Made by a program: the position numbers and the translations under genes. A model generated the notes under the pieces. That model did no database searches. It had not been told where the DNA came from and saw only the letters and a list, made by a program, of their open reading frames with translations. Below, piece after piece: positions 55,131 to 63,896 of a stretch of DNA of 64,000 bases. The DNA is from Pseudomonas sp. dw_612 (GTDB taxonomy: Bacteria; Pseudomonadota; Gammaproteobacteria; Pseudomonadales; Pseudomonadaceae), in assembly GCF_018449725.1 (NCBI RefSeq), contig NZ_JAAVVC010000005.1, positions 62,001 to 126,000 on the forward strand. The letters are read 5' to 3'. Within the stretch, counting starts at the first letter, position 1, and every line of letters begins with the position of its first letter.

Positions 55131-56579
55131 CTAGACCGCCCGAATCACATGTTTGATTTCCTGGAATGCCTGCAAACCCCACGGCCCCAACTCGCGGCCG
55201 AGGCTGCTCTGTTTGTAGCCACCCCAAGCGGTCTGCGGGAAGATCACTTGCGGCGCGTTGATCCACACAAGGCCCGCCTGCAGGGCGTTGGCGACCCGAT
55301 CCGCGGCTTCAACATCACGGCTGACCACGCTGGCCACCAGGCCGAACTGACTGTCGTTGGCCAGGGCAATCGCCTCGGCTTCGGAAGCAAAACTGCGCAC
55401 GCAAATCACCGGGCCAAAGATCTCTTCGCACCACAGCGCACTGTCGAGGGGCACTTCGGTGAAGATTGTCGGCTGCAAAAAATATCCGCGCGGCAGATCG
55501 GCTGGGCGATTGCCGCCGCAAATCAGCTTGGCGCCCGCACTCAAACCGCGATCGATGTGGCCAAGCACGCGCTGGTATTGCGCCTGATTGACCAGCGCGC
55601 CCATTTCGACGTTCGGGTCGAACGGGTCGGCCACGCGAATCGCCTCGGCCCGAGCCTGCAAACGAATCAGGAATTCATCCGCCAGTTCATCGGCGACCAG
55701 CACGCGGCTGGTGGCGGAACACATCTGTCCGGCGTTGAAGAAGCCACCGCCGCAGGCGACTTCAACCGCCAGTTCGAGGTCGGCGTCCTTGAGCACCAGC
55801 AGAGAGGACTTGCCGCCCAGTTCCAGGCTCACGCCTTTCACGGTTTCGGCGGCGCGTTGCATCACCTGAACGCCCACGGCGTTGCTGCCGGTGAAGGAAA
55901 TCTTGGCGATGCGCGGATCCGCCGACATCGGCGCGCCGACCGCCAGGCCCGTGCCGCACACCAGGTTGAACACACCTTTAGGCAAACCGGCCTCGGCGAT
56001 GATCGCGGCCAATTCCAGTTCCGGCAGCGGCGTGACTTCCGACGGTTTGAGCACTACGCAGCACCCGGCGGCCAGGGCCGGGGCGAGTTTCCACGCGGTG
56101 GTGACCATCGGGAAATTCCACGGCACGATCAGGCCGACCACACCGCACGGCTCACGGCGCAGGCGCGCGCTGAAGTCGTCGCTCGGCAATTCGACGGCGC
56201 TGTCCTGCTTCGCGTCGAGGCCTTCGGCCAGACCGGCGTAATACTCGAATGTGGCGATCACGTCATCGACGTCGATGGCGGCTTCGAACAGCGGTTTGCC
56301 GTTGTTGCTCGACTGCAAATGCATCAACTGTTCGCGACCGGCCGCGACGCCAGCAGCGATGCGGCGCAGGATCGCGCCACGCTCCGCGCCGGTGGTTTTC
56401 GACCAGTCCTTGAAGGCAATGGTCGCAGCGTTGACGGCTTGATCAACGGCGGTTTCATCGCCGCCATTCACGGTGGTCAGCAACGCTTCGGTGGCCGGAT
56501 TGATTACACGCAAGTGTTCTTGACCAGCGGACCATTGGCCGTCGATGTACAGGCCATCCAACGTGGTTGGAAAACTCAT
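55131..56579 (-). CDS. Aldehyde dehydrogenase, betaine/aminoaldehyde type
   Basis: The 482-residue NAD(P)-dependent enzyme has the cofactor-binding segment VPWNFPMVTTAWKLAPAL near residue 153, the general base Glu253 (LELGGKS) and the nucleophile Cys287 (FNAGQMCSATSR). The FNAGQMCSA form resembles betaine and aminoaldehyde dehydrogenases. Next to the AruI-like decarboxylase it probably oxidises 4-guanidinobutyraldehyde to 4-guanidinobutyrate. The ATG at 56579 overlaps the decarboxylase stop by four bases. Confidence 0.9.
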   Translation of the reverse strand: MSFPTTLDGLYIDGQWSAGQEHLRVINPATEALLTTVNGGDETAVDQAVNAATIAFKDWSKTTGAERGAILRRIAAGVAAGREQLMHLQSSNNGKPLFEAAIDVDDVIATFEYYAGLAEGLDAKQDSAVELPSDDFSARLRREPCGVVGLIVPWNFPMVTTAWKLAPALAAGCCVVLKPSEVTPLPELELAAIIAEAGLPKGVFNLVCGTGLAVGAPMSADPRIAKISFTGSNAVGVQVMQRAAETVKGVSLELGGKSSLLVLKDADLELAVEVACGGGFFNAGQMCSATSRVLVADELADEFLIRLQARAEAIRVADPFDPNVEMGALVNQAQYQRVLGHIDRGLSAGAKLICGGNRPADLPRGYFLQPTIFTEVPLDSALWCEEIFGPVICVRSFASEAEAIALANDSQFGLVASVVSRDVEAADRVANALQAGLVWINAPQVIFPQTAWGGYKQSSLGRELGPWGLQAFQEIKHVIRAV

Positions 56580-58213
56580 TTCGAAACCGCCTTCATCCAC
56601 TGGGTCTGGTCGATTTCGATCAGGGTCGGGCCCTGGCGATCCGTGGCGGCACGCAAGGCGCTGCGCAGTTGCTCGACACCGTTGACCGCTTCCGCCGCGC
56701 AGCCCAATGCTTTGGCCACACCGATAAAGTCCGGGGTGTAGATGTCCACGCCCACCGGTTCGATGGCGCGGTTGACCATGTATTTCTTGATCTCTTCGTA
56801 GCCCTGGTTATTCCACAGCAGCACGATCACCGGCGTGCGCGCTTCCACAGCGCTGGCCAGTTCCGGCAAGGTGAATTGCAGGCCGCCGTCGCCGATCAGG
56901 CAAACAACGGGAGGACGCGAGCCGCCCTCGACGCTGCCGCCAAGCCAGGCGCCAATCGCCGCCGGCAAGGCGTAACCCAAGGTGCCGTAACCGGTGGACG
57001 AGTTGAACCAGCGGCGCGGACGCTCGGGGTTGAACGTCAGGTTGCCGGTGTACACCGGTTGGGTCGAATCGCCGACGAACACCGCGTTGGGTAATTCGTG
57101 GAGCACGGTTTCGAGGAACCGGGTCTGGGCCAGGGTCGGCGCATCCCAGGTCGCGGCCAGTTCTTCACGCAGGCGAGCGGCGCGTACCTGGCCCCAATCG
57201 TTGCGGCGCTCGGCCAACGACTTGTGAGACAACGCACTGAGCAAGGCTTGGGCGGCGTTGCGCGAGTCGGACACCAGCGCCACGTGCGGCGGATAGTTGC
57301 GCACGGTCTGGTCCGGGTCGATGTCGACGCGCAGCAGTTTGCCGGGGATTTCGAAGCCGCCGGCGAAGGTCACGTCGTAGTCGGTTTCGGCCAGTTCAGT
57401 GCCGATCGCCAGCACCACGTCGGCCTCCGCCACCAGCGCGCGGGTGGCGACCAGGCTTTGGGTCGAACCGATCAGCAGCGGATGGTTGGACTCAAGCATG
57501 CCTTTGGCGTTGATGGTCAGCGCGACCGGTGCGTCGAGCAATTCCGCCAGTTCCGTCAGCTCGGCGGCAGCGTCGATGGCGCCACCACCGGCCAGGATCA
57601 GTGGACGTTTGGCGCCCGCCAGCCATTCGGTCATGCGCGACACGGCGCTCGGCGCGGCACCGGCGCGGTCGATATTGACCGCAACGCTGGCGAGCAAGTC
57701 GTCAGCCTCTTCGACCAACACGTCCAACGGAATTTCGATGTGCACCGGACGCGGACGACCGGCCTGGAACAGCGCGAACGCACGGGCCAATACGCCCGGC
57801 AACTCCGACGCCGACATCAGGGTGTGGGAGAACGCGGCCACGCCGCCGACCAGGGCGCTCTGGTTTGGTAGCTCATGCAACTTGCCGCGCCCGCCGCCCA
57901 ATTGATTGCGGGTCTGCACGCTGGAGATCACCAGCATCGGGATCGAATCCGCGTAGGCCTGGCCCATCGCCGTGGTGATGTTGGTCATGCCCGGGCCGGT
58001 GATGATGAAGCAAACGCCCGGTTTGCCGCTGGTGCGGGCATAGCCGTCGGCCATGAAACCGGCGCCCTGTTCGTGACGCGGAGTGACGTGGTTGATGCTC
58101 GAACGGGCCAACCCGCGATACAGCTCAACGGTATGCACCCCGGGAATGCCGAACACCTGCTCGACCCCGTAGTCTTCGAGTAACTTGACCAATACTTCGC
58201 CGCACGTCGCCAT
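56576..58213 (-). CDS. aruI: Thiamine-diphosphate decarboxylase, 2-ketoarginine (AruI) type
   Basis: The 545-residue enzyme has the three-domain acetolactate-synthase-like fold. The N-terminal pyrimidine domain carries Glu in TPRHEQGAGFMADGYAR near residue 50. A middle domain follows. The C-terminal domain has the TPP motif GDGGLQFTLPELASAVEARTPVIVLLWNNQGY. The N-terminus MATCGEVLVKLLEDYGVEQVFGIPGVHTVELYRGL matches Pseudomonas 5-guanidino-2-oxopentanoate decarboxylase of the arginine transaminase pathway, as I recall it. The upstream transaminase (aruH) is not in the window. The start at 58213 has GAAGGG upstream. It is divergent from a LysR gene. Confidence 0.83.
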   Translation of the reverse strand: MATCGEVLVKLLEDYGVEQVFGIPGVHTVELYRGLARSSINHVTPRHEQGAGFMADGYARTSGKPGVCFIITGPGMTNITTAMGQAYADSIPMLVISSVQTRNQLGGGRGKLHELPNQSALVGGVAAFSHTLMSASELPGVLARAFALFQAGRPRPVHIEIPLDVLVEEADDLLASVAVNIDRAGAAPSAVSRMTEWLAGAKRPLILAGGGAIDAAAELTELAELLDAPVALTINAKGMLESNHPLLIGSTQSLVATRALVAEADVVLAIGTELAETDYDVTFAGGFEIPGKLLRVDIDPDQTVRNYPPHVALVSDSRNAAQALLSALSHKSLAERRNDWGQVRAARLREELAATWDAPTLAQTRFLETVLHELPNAVFVGDSTQPVYTGNLTFNPERPRRWFNSSTGYGTLGYALPAAIGAWLGGSVEGGSRPPVVCLIGDGGLQFTLPELASAVEARTPVIVLLWNNQGYEEIKKYMVNRAIEPVGVDIYTPDFIGVAKALGCAAEAVNGVEQLRSALRAATDRQGPTLIEIDQTQWMKAVSK

Positions 58214-58324
58214 GTCTTTGCCCTTCTTGTTCGTTTGAGACGCCGGGCCTGCGCAGTGTTTATGATGCGAAGGCAAGCCCAGGGATGGCCTCATTGGAAC
58301 GGGCGACACGTAGCCGCAACAATG

Positions 58325-58337
58325 GATAAAAAGTCAT
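58325..58337. promoter_or_regulatory. GATAAAAAGTCAT motif between the aruI-like and LysR genes
   Basis: The 13-mer lies in the 159-bp divergent promoter region, 36 bases before the LysR start. It is shared, with one mismatch, with the binding-protein upstream region. LysR proteins often bind such intergenic sites. Confidence 0.45.
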
Positions 58338-58372
58338 ACTAGCCATGTCCTCACGTCATACCTTGGGTCCTC

Positions 58373-59254
58373 ATGAAACGACTGCCTCCCCTGCCCGCCC
58401 TGCACACTTTTCTGATCACCGCACAGTGCTGCAACTTCACCCGGGCCGCCGAGCAGTTGCACATCACCCAGGGCGCGGTGAGTCGGCAGATCGCCGGGCT
58501 GGAAGATCATCTCGGTTATGAGTTGTTCATCCGCCAGGCCCGAGGCCTTGATTTAACGGCGGAAGGACGGGAATGGCTGCCACGGGTGCAGCAGATTTTC
58601 GGCCTGATCGGCGAGGCGGTGGAACAGATCGGCGCCAAGCGCGAAACCCTGCAACTCAAGGCCCCGACCTGTGTGATGCGCTGGTTGTTGCCACGCCTGA
58701 TGCAATGGCAAAAGGAACGCCCGGACGTGCCGGTTGAACTGACCACGACGGTGCGCCACGGCGTGGATTTTCATCGCGAGCAGTTCGACGCGGCGGTGAT
58801 TTACGGCGTACCGCCAGAGACGTCACTGGCGTCCCATCGGCTGTTCGATGAGCAACTGACGCCGGTCTGCTCCAAGCCGTACCTCGAAGGACCGGCGCCC
58901 TTGCAGGCGCCGGAAGATCTGGAACAACACATGCTGCTGCACCCGACCCGCGACGAACGGGACTGGAAAGCATGGCTGGCCAGCGCCGATGTGCACTTGA
59001 ACAATGTCAGCAAGGGTCAGCACTTCGAAACACTGGATTTGGCGATGTCGATGGCGTCCCAAGGGACGGGCGTGGCGATTGGGGACTGGTCGTTGATCGG
59101 CGACGATTTGAGCGCCGGACGGCTGGTCATGCCGTTTGAATTGAAGGTGAAAACCGGGTTGGGCTATTACCTGGTCCTGCCGCAGAAACCGGCACCTTCG
59201 CCGAAGTTGCAGGAATTGTTGGGGTGGTTGGTGGAGCAGGCGCAGGCTCGGTGA
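58373..59254 (+). CDS. LysR-family regulator (GcvA-like)
   Basis: The 293-residue regulator has an N-terminal winged helix-turn-helix (MKRLPPLPALHTFLITAQCCNFTRAAEQLHITQGAVSRQI) and a LysR substrate-binding domain from about residue 90. Its divergent position makes it the likely regulator of the decarboxylase/aldehyde dehydrogenase operon, with arginine or a derived compound as probable inducer. Confidence 0.92.
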   Translation: MKRLPPLPALHTFLITAQCCNFTRAAEQLHITQGAVSRQIAGLEDHLGYELFIRQARGLDLTAEGREWLPRVQQIFGLIGEAVEQIGAKRETLQLKAPTCVMRWLLPRLMQWQKERPDVPVELTTTVRHGVDFHREQFDAAVIYGVPPETSLASHRLFDEQLTPVCSKPYLEGPAPLQAPEDLEQHMLLHPTRDERDWKAWLASADVHLNNVSKGQHFETLDLAMSMASQGTGVAIGDWSLIGDDLSAGRLVMPFELKVKTGLGYYLVLPQKPAPSPKLQELLGWLVEQAQAR

Positions 59255-59627
59255 TGTGGGTGATGTGGGGTGTCATTGCGATCCACCCCTCACCCTAACC
59301 CTCTCCCCAGAGGGGCGAGGGGACTGACCGAGTTGTTTATTCGAGCTACATCGACCTGAAATATCGAGTCGAACTCAGGTTTGAAAAAACGCAGACCTAC
59401 TGCGATCAAACGCCGAACTCAGGTTTGAAAAAACGCAGACCTACTGCGATCAAACGCCGAATTCAGGTTTGAAAAAACGCCGACCTACTGCGATCAAACG
59501 CCGAATTCAGGTTTGAAAAAAACGCAGATCGGCCCCCTTTCCCCCTCTCCCCTCTGGGGAGAGGGCTGGGGTGAGGGGTGGTTCTAAAGCCAGACAAATC
59601 TCTCAAAAACCACGCCCCCGCCAAACC
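59255..59627. repeat. CCCTCTCCCC-bounded dispersed repeat, copy 4, with a 44-bp tandem array
   Basis: CT-rich ends (59284-59320 and 59535-59581) enclose a tandem array: three 44-bp units at 59371-59414, 59415-59458 and 59459-59502, plus a partial fourth. Each unit contains AACTCAGGTTTGAAAAAACG and CCTACTGCGATCAAACGCC, and the third unit has two substitutions. No gene is seen in this gap. Confidence 0.92.
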
Positions 59628-60242
59628 TCAATACCCCACAGCAAACCGCTGCCGCGAATGCTTCGGCGCTTCCACTTCATCCAGCAGCGCAATCGCATAA
59701 TCGGCGAACGTGATCCAGCTGCGCCCTTCGGCACTCACCAGCAAATCATCCTTGCCGATCCGGAACTTCCCGGTGCGCTCACCTTCCACAAACTCCGCCG
59801 ACGGCGACACGAACGTCCAGTCCAGTTCCTGCTCCTGACGCAGATTTTCCAGGAACACAGCACCGGCACTGGCCTCAGCCTTGTACTCCTCCGGGAAGCC
59901 TTCGCTGTCGATCACGCGACCGCCATTGGGCAGCAACAGCGAACCGGCACCACCCACCACCAACAGACGTTTGACCCCGGCCTTTTTCACCGGCCCGATC
60001 ACGGCGGCGGCAGGCAAGGTCGAGAAGTGCGCGGCGCTGATCACCACGTCATGCCCGGCGACGGCGGCTTGCAGTGCTTCGGCATCCAGGGCATCAACGT
60101 TCTTGCTGACCACACCGGCGCGCTGGCCGATTTTCGAGGTGTCGCGGGCGATGGCGGTAACGCTGTGACCGCGACGCAGGGCTTCTTCCAACAGTTGGCT
60201 ACCGGCACGACCGGTGGCCCCGATGATTGCGATTTTGCTCAT
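59628..60242 (-). CDS. NAD(P)-binding SDR-like (NmrA/YwnB-type) protein
   Basis: The 204-residue protein has the Rossmann dinucleotide motif GATGRAGSQLLEEAL at residues ~8-22. The conserved LLVVGGAGSLL and a late WTFVSPSAEF fit the NAD(P)H-binding / NmrA-like family. It is cytoplasmic; the substrate is unknown. The ATG at 60242 excludes a longer reading through the upstream REP. Confidence 0.88.
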   Translation of the reverse strand: MSKIAIIGATGRAGSQLLEEALRRGHSVTAIARDTSKIGQRAGVVSKNVDALDAEALQAAVAGHDVVISAAHFSTLPAAAVIGPVKKAGVKRLLVVGGAGSLLLPNGGRVIDSEGFPEEYKAEASAGAVFLENLRQEQELDWTFVSPSAEFVEGERTGKFRIGKDDLLVSAEGRSWITFADYAIALLDEVEAPKHSRQRFAVGY

Positions 60243-60289
60243 GACGTTCTCCAGTTGCGTAGGTGCATCAGGTTCGATTAATCCGGTCC

Positions 60290-60381
60290 TGTAGGAGCTG
60301 CCGAAGGCTGCGATCTTTTGATCTTGGTGTTGTTTGGAAAAGATCAAGATCAAAAGATCGCAGCCTTCGGCAGCTCCTACG
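60290..60381. repeat. REP pair, GTAGGAGCTGCCGAAGGCTG type
   Basis: Inverted copies of GTAGGAGCTGCCGAAGGC are separated by about 40 bases that include GATCAAGATCAAAAGATC. It lies upstream of the SDR-like gene and just after the MBL-fold gene. Confidence 0.9.
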
Positions 60382-60408
60382 GGATCAAGTGCGTTCAGTA
60401 GCGGCGGG

Positions 60409-61290
60409 TTACCACTTCATCTCGCCCTTCGCGACTTTGGCACTCAGTTCCAGCGAGCTTTCGTCGCCGAGGGTCGGGTAGCGTTTTTTCATCGCTGCAA
60501 TCAGCGCGGCAGAGTCTTTCGCCTTGGCGGTTTCTTCGTCGAAGGCCTTGATGTAGTCGGCAGTGAACTGCACGGCGGCCACGGAGCGAGCGCTCTCACC
60601 CAGGTAATGCCCCGGCACGATGGTTTTCGGTTTCAGGGTTTCGATCGAATGCAGCGTAGTCAACCAATCGGCGTGGGACTGCGGGGTTTGGGTGTCGGCC
60701 ATCCACAGGTGGATGTTTTCCGCGACAACCACGCCACCGACCACCGCCTTGATCGACGGAATCCACACAAAGCTGCGATCCGGTTGTTTACCGTCCAGAC
60801 CGATCACCTGCAATTTCTGCCCTTCGAGCATCAGGCTGTCGCCCTTGAGCACGCCCGGTACGATGGTTTTGGCCGGCACGTCAGCGCCCATTTTCGGGCC
60901 CCAGAACGCCAGTTTGCCGTCGACGGTGTGTTTGATGTGATCAACGGTCGGCTGCGAGGCCAGCACTTTGGCGTTCGGGAATGCGGCGGTCAGGGTGTCG
61001 AGGCCGAAGTAGTAATCCGGGTCACCGTGGCTGATGTAGATGGTGGTCAGTTGCTTGCCGCTGGCGCGGATCTTTTGCACCACTTGCTCGGCCTGGGATT
61101 TGCCGAACTGCGCGTCCACCAGGATCGCCTCTTTTTCGCCGCTGACCAGCACCGAGGTCACCGGGAAGATCGCCTTGTCGCCCGGGTTGTAGACATCCAG
61201 GGTCAGGGTCGAGGCTGCTGCGGCATGCGCCGCGAAGCCGAGGGCGGCGGTTGCCAGGAGAATGCGCTTGAGTGCGGTGAAACCGATCAT
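60409..61290 (-). CDS. Exported MBL-fold hydrolase with an altered metal motif
   Basis: The 293-residue protein has a signal peptide, MIGFTALKRILLATAALGFAAHAAAA. The metallo-beta-lactamase fold follows, but the usual HxHxDH motif is SHGDPDYYFG near residue 88: the second His is Asp and the final His is Tyr. A later His is kept in IVPGHYLG. It may bind one metal or use a different chemistry. It is periplasmic. A LysR gene is divergent, with about 240 bp between them. Confidence 0.87.
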   Translation of the reverse strand: MIGFTALKRILLATAALGFAAHAAAASTLTLDVYNPGDKAIFPVTSVLVSGEKEAILVDAQFGKSQAEQVVQKIRASGKQLTTIYISHGDPDYYFGLDTLTAAFPNAKVLASQPTVDHIKHTVDGKLAFWGPKMGADVPAKTIVPGVLKGDSLMLEGQKLQVIGLDGKQPDRSFVWIPSIKAVVGGVVVAENIHLWMADTQTPQSHADWLTTLHSIETLKPKTIVPGHYLGESARSVAAVQFTADYIKAFDEETAKAKDSAALIAAMKKRYPTLGDESSLELSAKVAKGEMKW

Positions 61291-61336
61291 CTATAGCTCC
61301 GTTATCGATGGCCAGGGTGGCCGGTGGTTCGTAGGG

Positions 61337-61441
61337 CGTAGGAGCTGACGAGAGAAACGAGGCTGCGATCTTTCCAGGCTCACTTGAATCTGAAGCGAAA
61401 GATCAAAAGATCGCAGCCTCGTTTCACTCGACAGCTCCTAC
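61337..61441. repeat. Long REP pair in the MBL-LysR intergenic region
   Basis: GTAGGAGCTGACGAGAGAAACGAGGC pairs with GCCTCGTTTCACTCGACAGCTCCTAC, a variant with an insert in the stem compared with the other copies. Confidence 0.85.
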
Positions 61442-61531
61442 AAGCGCCTACAGGGAACAGAGCTTAGTTGCCAGACTCGGTACAAAAAATGCGATGCTGG
61501 AACATAGTTTGTTTCTAAAAGTGGGCAAATC

Positions 61532-62437
61532 ATGGATCGGCTTCAAGCAATGCAGGTGTTCGTCGCGGTAGTGGACCTCGGCAGCCAGTCGGCGGCGGCC
61601 GATCACCTGGACCTGTCGCGGCCGGTGGTCTCGCGCTATCTGGCGGAATTGGAAGATTGGGTCGGCGCCCGGCTGATGCATCGCACCACGCGCAAGTTGA
61701 GCCTGACGGCAGCGGGCAGCGAAATTTTGCCGCGCTGCCGGCAGATGCTCGACCTGACCACTGACATGCAGGCCGCCATCAGCGAACCGGACGAGGCGCC
61801 CCGTGGCCTGCTGCGAATCAGCGTCAGCACGTCGTTCGGCCAGGCGCAACTGGCGGACGCCATGGCCGACTACGTCAAGCGCTACCCCGGTGTCAGCATC
61901 GACATGCAGATGATCGACCGCACGGTGAACCTGGTGGACGAACGCATCGACCTGGCGATCCGCACCAGCAACGACCTCGACCCGAACCTGATCGCCCGCC
62001 GGTTGACGGTGTGCCGCTCGGTAATCTGCGCCTCCCCCGCTTACCTGGAAGAACATCCGACGCCGCAACGGGTCGAGGACTTGAGCCAGCACAACTGCCT
62101 GACGCACTCCTACTTCGGCAAAAGCCTCTGGCATTTCGAACAGGATGGCGAGCAGGTGTCGGTGCCGGTACAGGGCAACATCAGCGCCAACGAGGCCAGC
62201 ACCCTGCTGCGCGCGACCATGGCCGGCGCCGGGGTGGCGATGCTGCCCAGCTACCAGGCCGGCGTGCACATCCACAGCGGCGAACTGATCCGCCTGCTGG
62301 CACACGCCGAACCCCGGCAGATGAACATGTACGCGGTCTACGCCTCCCGCAAGCACATGCCGGCGACGATGCGCAGCATGCTGGATTTCCTGGTGCTCAG
62401 ATTCCCCGAGGAACCCGCGTGGGATATCGGACTTTGA
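61532..62437 (+). CDS. LysR-family transcriptional regulator
   Basis: The 301-residue regulator has a helix-turn-helix at residues ~18-38 (SQSAAADHLDLSRPVVSRYLAELE) and a substrate-binding domain from about 88 (LLRISVSTSFGQAQLADAM). It belongs to the branch with the MDRLQAMQVFVAVVDLGS start. It is divergent from the MBL-fold gene, its likely target. Confidence 0.9.
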   Translation: MDRLQAMQVFVAVVDLGSQSAAADHLDLSRPVVSRYLAELEDWVGARLMHRTTRKLSLTAAGSEILPRCRQMLDLTTDMQAAISEPDEAPRGLLRISVSTSFGQAQLADAMADYVKRYPGVSIDMQMIDRTVNLVDERIDLAIRTSNDLDPNLIARRLTVCRSVICASPAYLEEHPTPQRVEDLSQHNCLTHSYFGKSLWHFEQDGEQVSVPVQGNISANEASTLLRATMAGAGVAMLPSYQAGVHIHSGELIRLLAHAEPRQMNMYAVYASRKHMPATMRSMLDFLVLRFPEEPAWDIGL

Positions 62438-62447
62438 AGTAGATCAT

Positions 62448-62538
62448 GTGGGAGCGAGCCTGCTCGCGAAAGCGATGGATCAGTCAACATCAGTGTTGAA
62501 TGAATAATCGCCTTCGCGAGCAAGCTCGCTCCCACAGG
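62448..62538. repeat. REP pair, GTGGGAGCGAGCCTGCTCGCGA type
   Basis: Inverted copies of GTGGGAGCGAGCCTGCTCGC flank about 45 bases containing AACATCAGTGTTGAATGA. It lies just after the LysR gene. Confidence 0.9.
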
Positions 62539-62655
62539 GGTTTATCAGTGTTTTGAATAGCGGGTGACATGCGAAAGCCACATCAGTGGCAACTCATGAG
62601 CGCTGACCTATGCTGAATGTAAGTACCCAAGGGTATTCGTTCAGAGGTCAACGCC

Positions 62656-62832
62656 ATGAACATCAAAACAAGAAGATACCTCGCCATTTTCGTCACCTGC
62701 GCGGCGACGCTGGCGCTGTATGGCACCGCGGCCTGGCGGGTCGAGCAGTTGCGGCAACTGCCCCGCGAATACGCGAGCTGCAACTACGAGCGCTGCATTC
62801 CCCACAACGCGACCCTCAACGCCCTGCGCTAA
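62656..62832 (+). CDS. Tiny membrane-anchored protein
   Basis: The 58-residue reading frame starts MNIKTRRYLAIFVTCAATLALYG, a basic end followed by one membrane helix, then a short tail with two cysteines (ASCNYERCIPH). GAGGTC lies seven bases before the ATG. The stop is ten bases from the convergent pobR end. The strong ribosome binding site and the topology support it as real, but I do not recognise a family. Confidence 0.6.
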   Translation: MNIKTRRYLAIFVTCAATLALYGTAAWRVEQLRQLPREYASCNYERCIPHNATLNALR

Positions 62833-62841
62833 CGCGGCGTG

Positions 62842-63738
62842 TCAGGCCTCGTTGTCCTGATCGGCCTTCAAGCGGTCGCGGAAGGCCTTGGGCGAGATCC
62901 CCACCCGGCGTCGGAACAGGCGCGTGAAGTTGGTCGGATCGGAAAACCCCAACACGTCGGACATTTCATAAATGGTCATGCTGGTGTAGGTCAGCAGGCG
63001 CTTGGCTTCCAGCAACTGCCGCTCGTGCATGATCTGCAACGCCGGTTGTCCCGCCAGTTCTCGGCACGTGCCGTTGAGGTGCGACACCGAAATCCCCAGC
63101 CGATGGGCCAGGTCTTCGACCTTGACGTGCTGGCGGTAAGTCTCTTCCACCAGTTGAATAAAACCGTTGAGGTATTCCCGGGCGCGCTGCGGTCGCTGAC
63201 TGGCGCTGCGGCGCTGGATCACCTGACGGCTGACCCAGACCATGATCACGCTGACCAGGGAATGCATGAGCATTTCCCGGGCTGGTTGGTGGCCGGTGTA
63301 TTCGTTTTGCAGCGCGGCGAACAGACTGTTGAGGTACTCGCTGTCCTTGCCCGCCGGATAGCTTTCGGCCTGGGCGAGGGTGTTCACCGAGTTGCCCAGT
63401 TGTGACTGCAAATGCGCCACCAGCGGCGCGGCGAGGGTCACGACAAACCCTTCGACGTCCTCGGAAAAGCGATAACCGTGCACCGACAGTGGCGGCAGGA
63501 TCAGCATCGCCGGCTCGGTCAGTTGCGTGCGTTTCCCTTCGATTTCAAGCTCTGCCTGACCTTTGAAGACGAAGAGTAATTGGCACAAATCAGCGTGGCG
63601 GTGGGGTTTGATTTCCCATTGATGTTCGCGGCTGCGTTTGGAAATGGTTTCACAGTGCAGCAAGTCGGGGGTCGGCCAGTCCAGGCTTTCACCGTAGAGC
63701 TTGAACACCGGAATCGAAGACAGGTCAGGCTTGTTCAT
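62842..63738 (-). CDS. pobR: PobR-like AraC-family regulator of 4-hydroxybenzoate degradation
   Basis: The 298-residue regulator has a cupin-like N-terminal sensor domain (HRHADLCQLLFVFKGQAELEIEGK, with metal-like His near residue 47). The C-terminal AraC DNA-binding domain is VEDLAHRLGISVSHLNGTCRELAGQPALQIMHERQLLEAKRLL plus SDVLGFSDPTNFTRLFRRRVG. The ATG at 63738 is preferred over a start at 63879 because the N-terminus then matches the family. It is divergent from pobA and presumably activates it with 4-hydroxybenzoate. Confidence 0.9.
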   Translation of the reverse strand: MNKPDLSSIPVFKLYGESLDWPTPDLLHCETISKRSREHQWEIKPHRHADLCQLLFVFKGQAELEIEGKRTQLTEPAMLILPPLSVHGYRFSEDVEGFVVTLAAPLVAHLQSQLGNSVNTLAQAESYPAGKDSEYLNSLFAALQNEYTGHQPAREMLMHSLVSVIMVWVSRQVIQRRSASQRPQRAREYLNGFIQLVEETYRQHVKVEDLAHRLGISVSHLNGTCRELAGQPALQIMHERQLLEAKRLLTYTSMTIYEMSDVLGFSDPTNFTRLFRRRVGISPKAFRDRLKADQDNEA

Positions 63739-63896
63739 CACTTCAATCCAGGCCTCGTGGTAGACGGGGCGATAATCGCACCGATTGGCAGAATGTACAG
63801 GTATCGGCTCAGTTTTCACCTTCAATTGACAGACTCGCAAGGGAAAAATGCAAGCACTCGATCCATAAAAATTATTCACCGGCCCTGGTCGCGTGA

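Noticed and set aside
59371..59525. Possible CRISPR array
   Set aside because: The 44-bp units follow one another without unique spacers and no cas genes are near.
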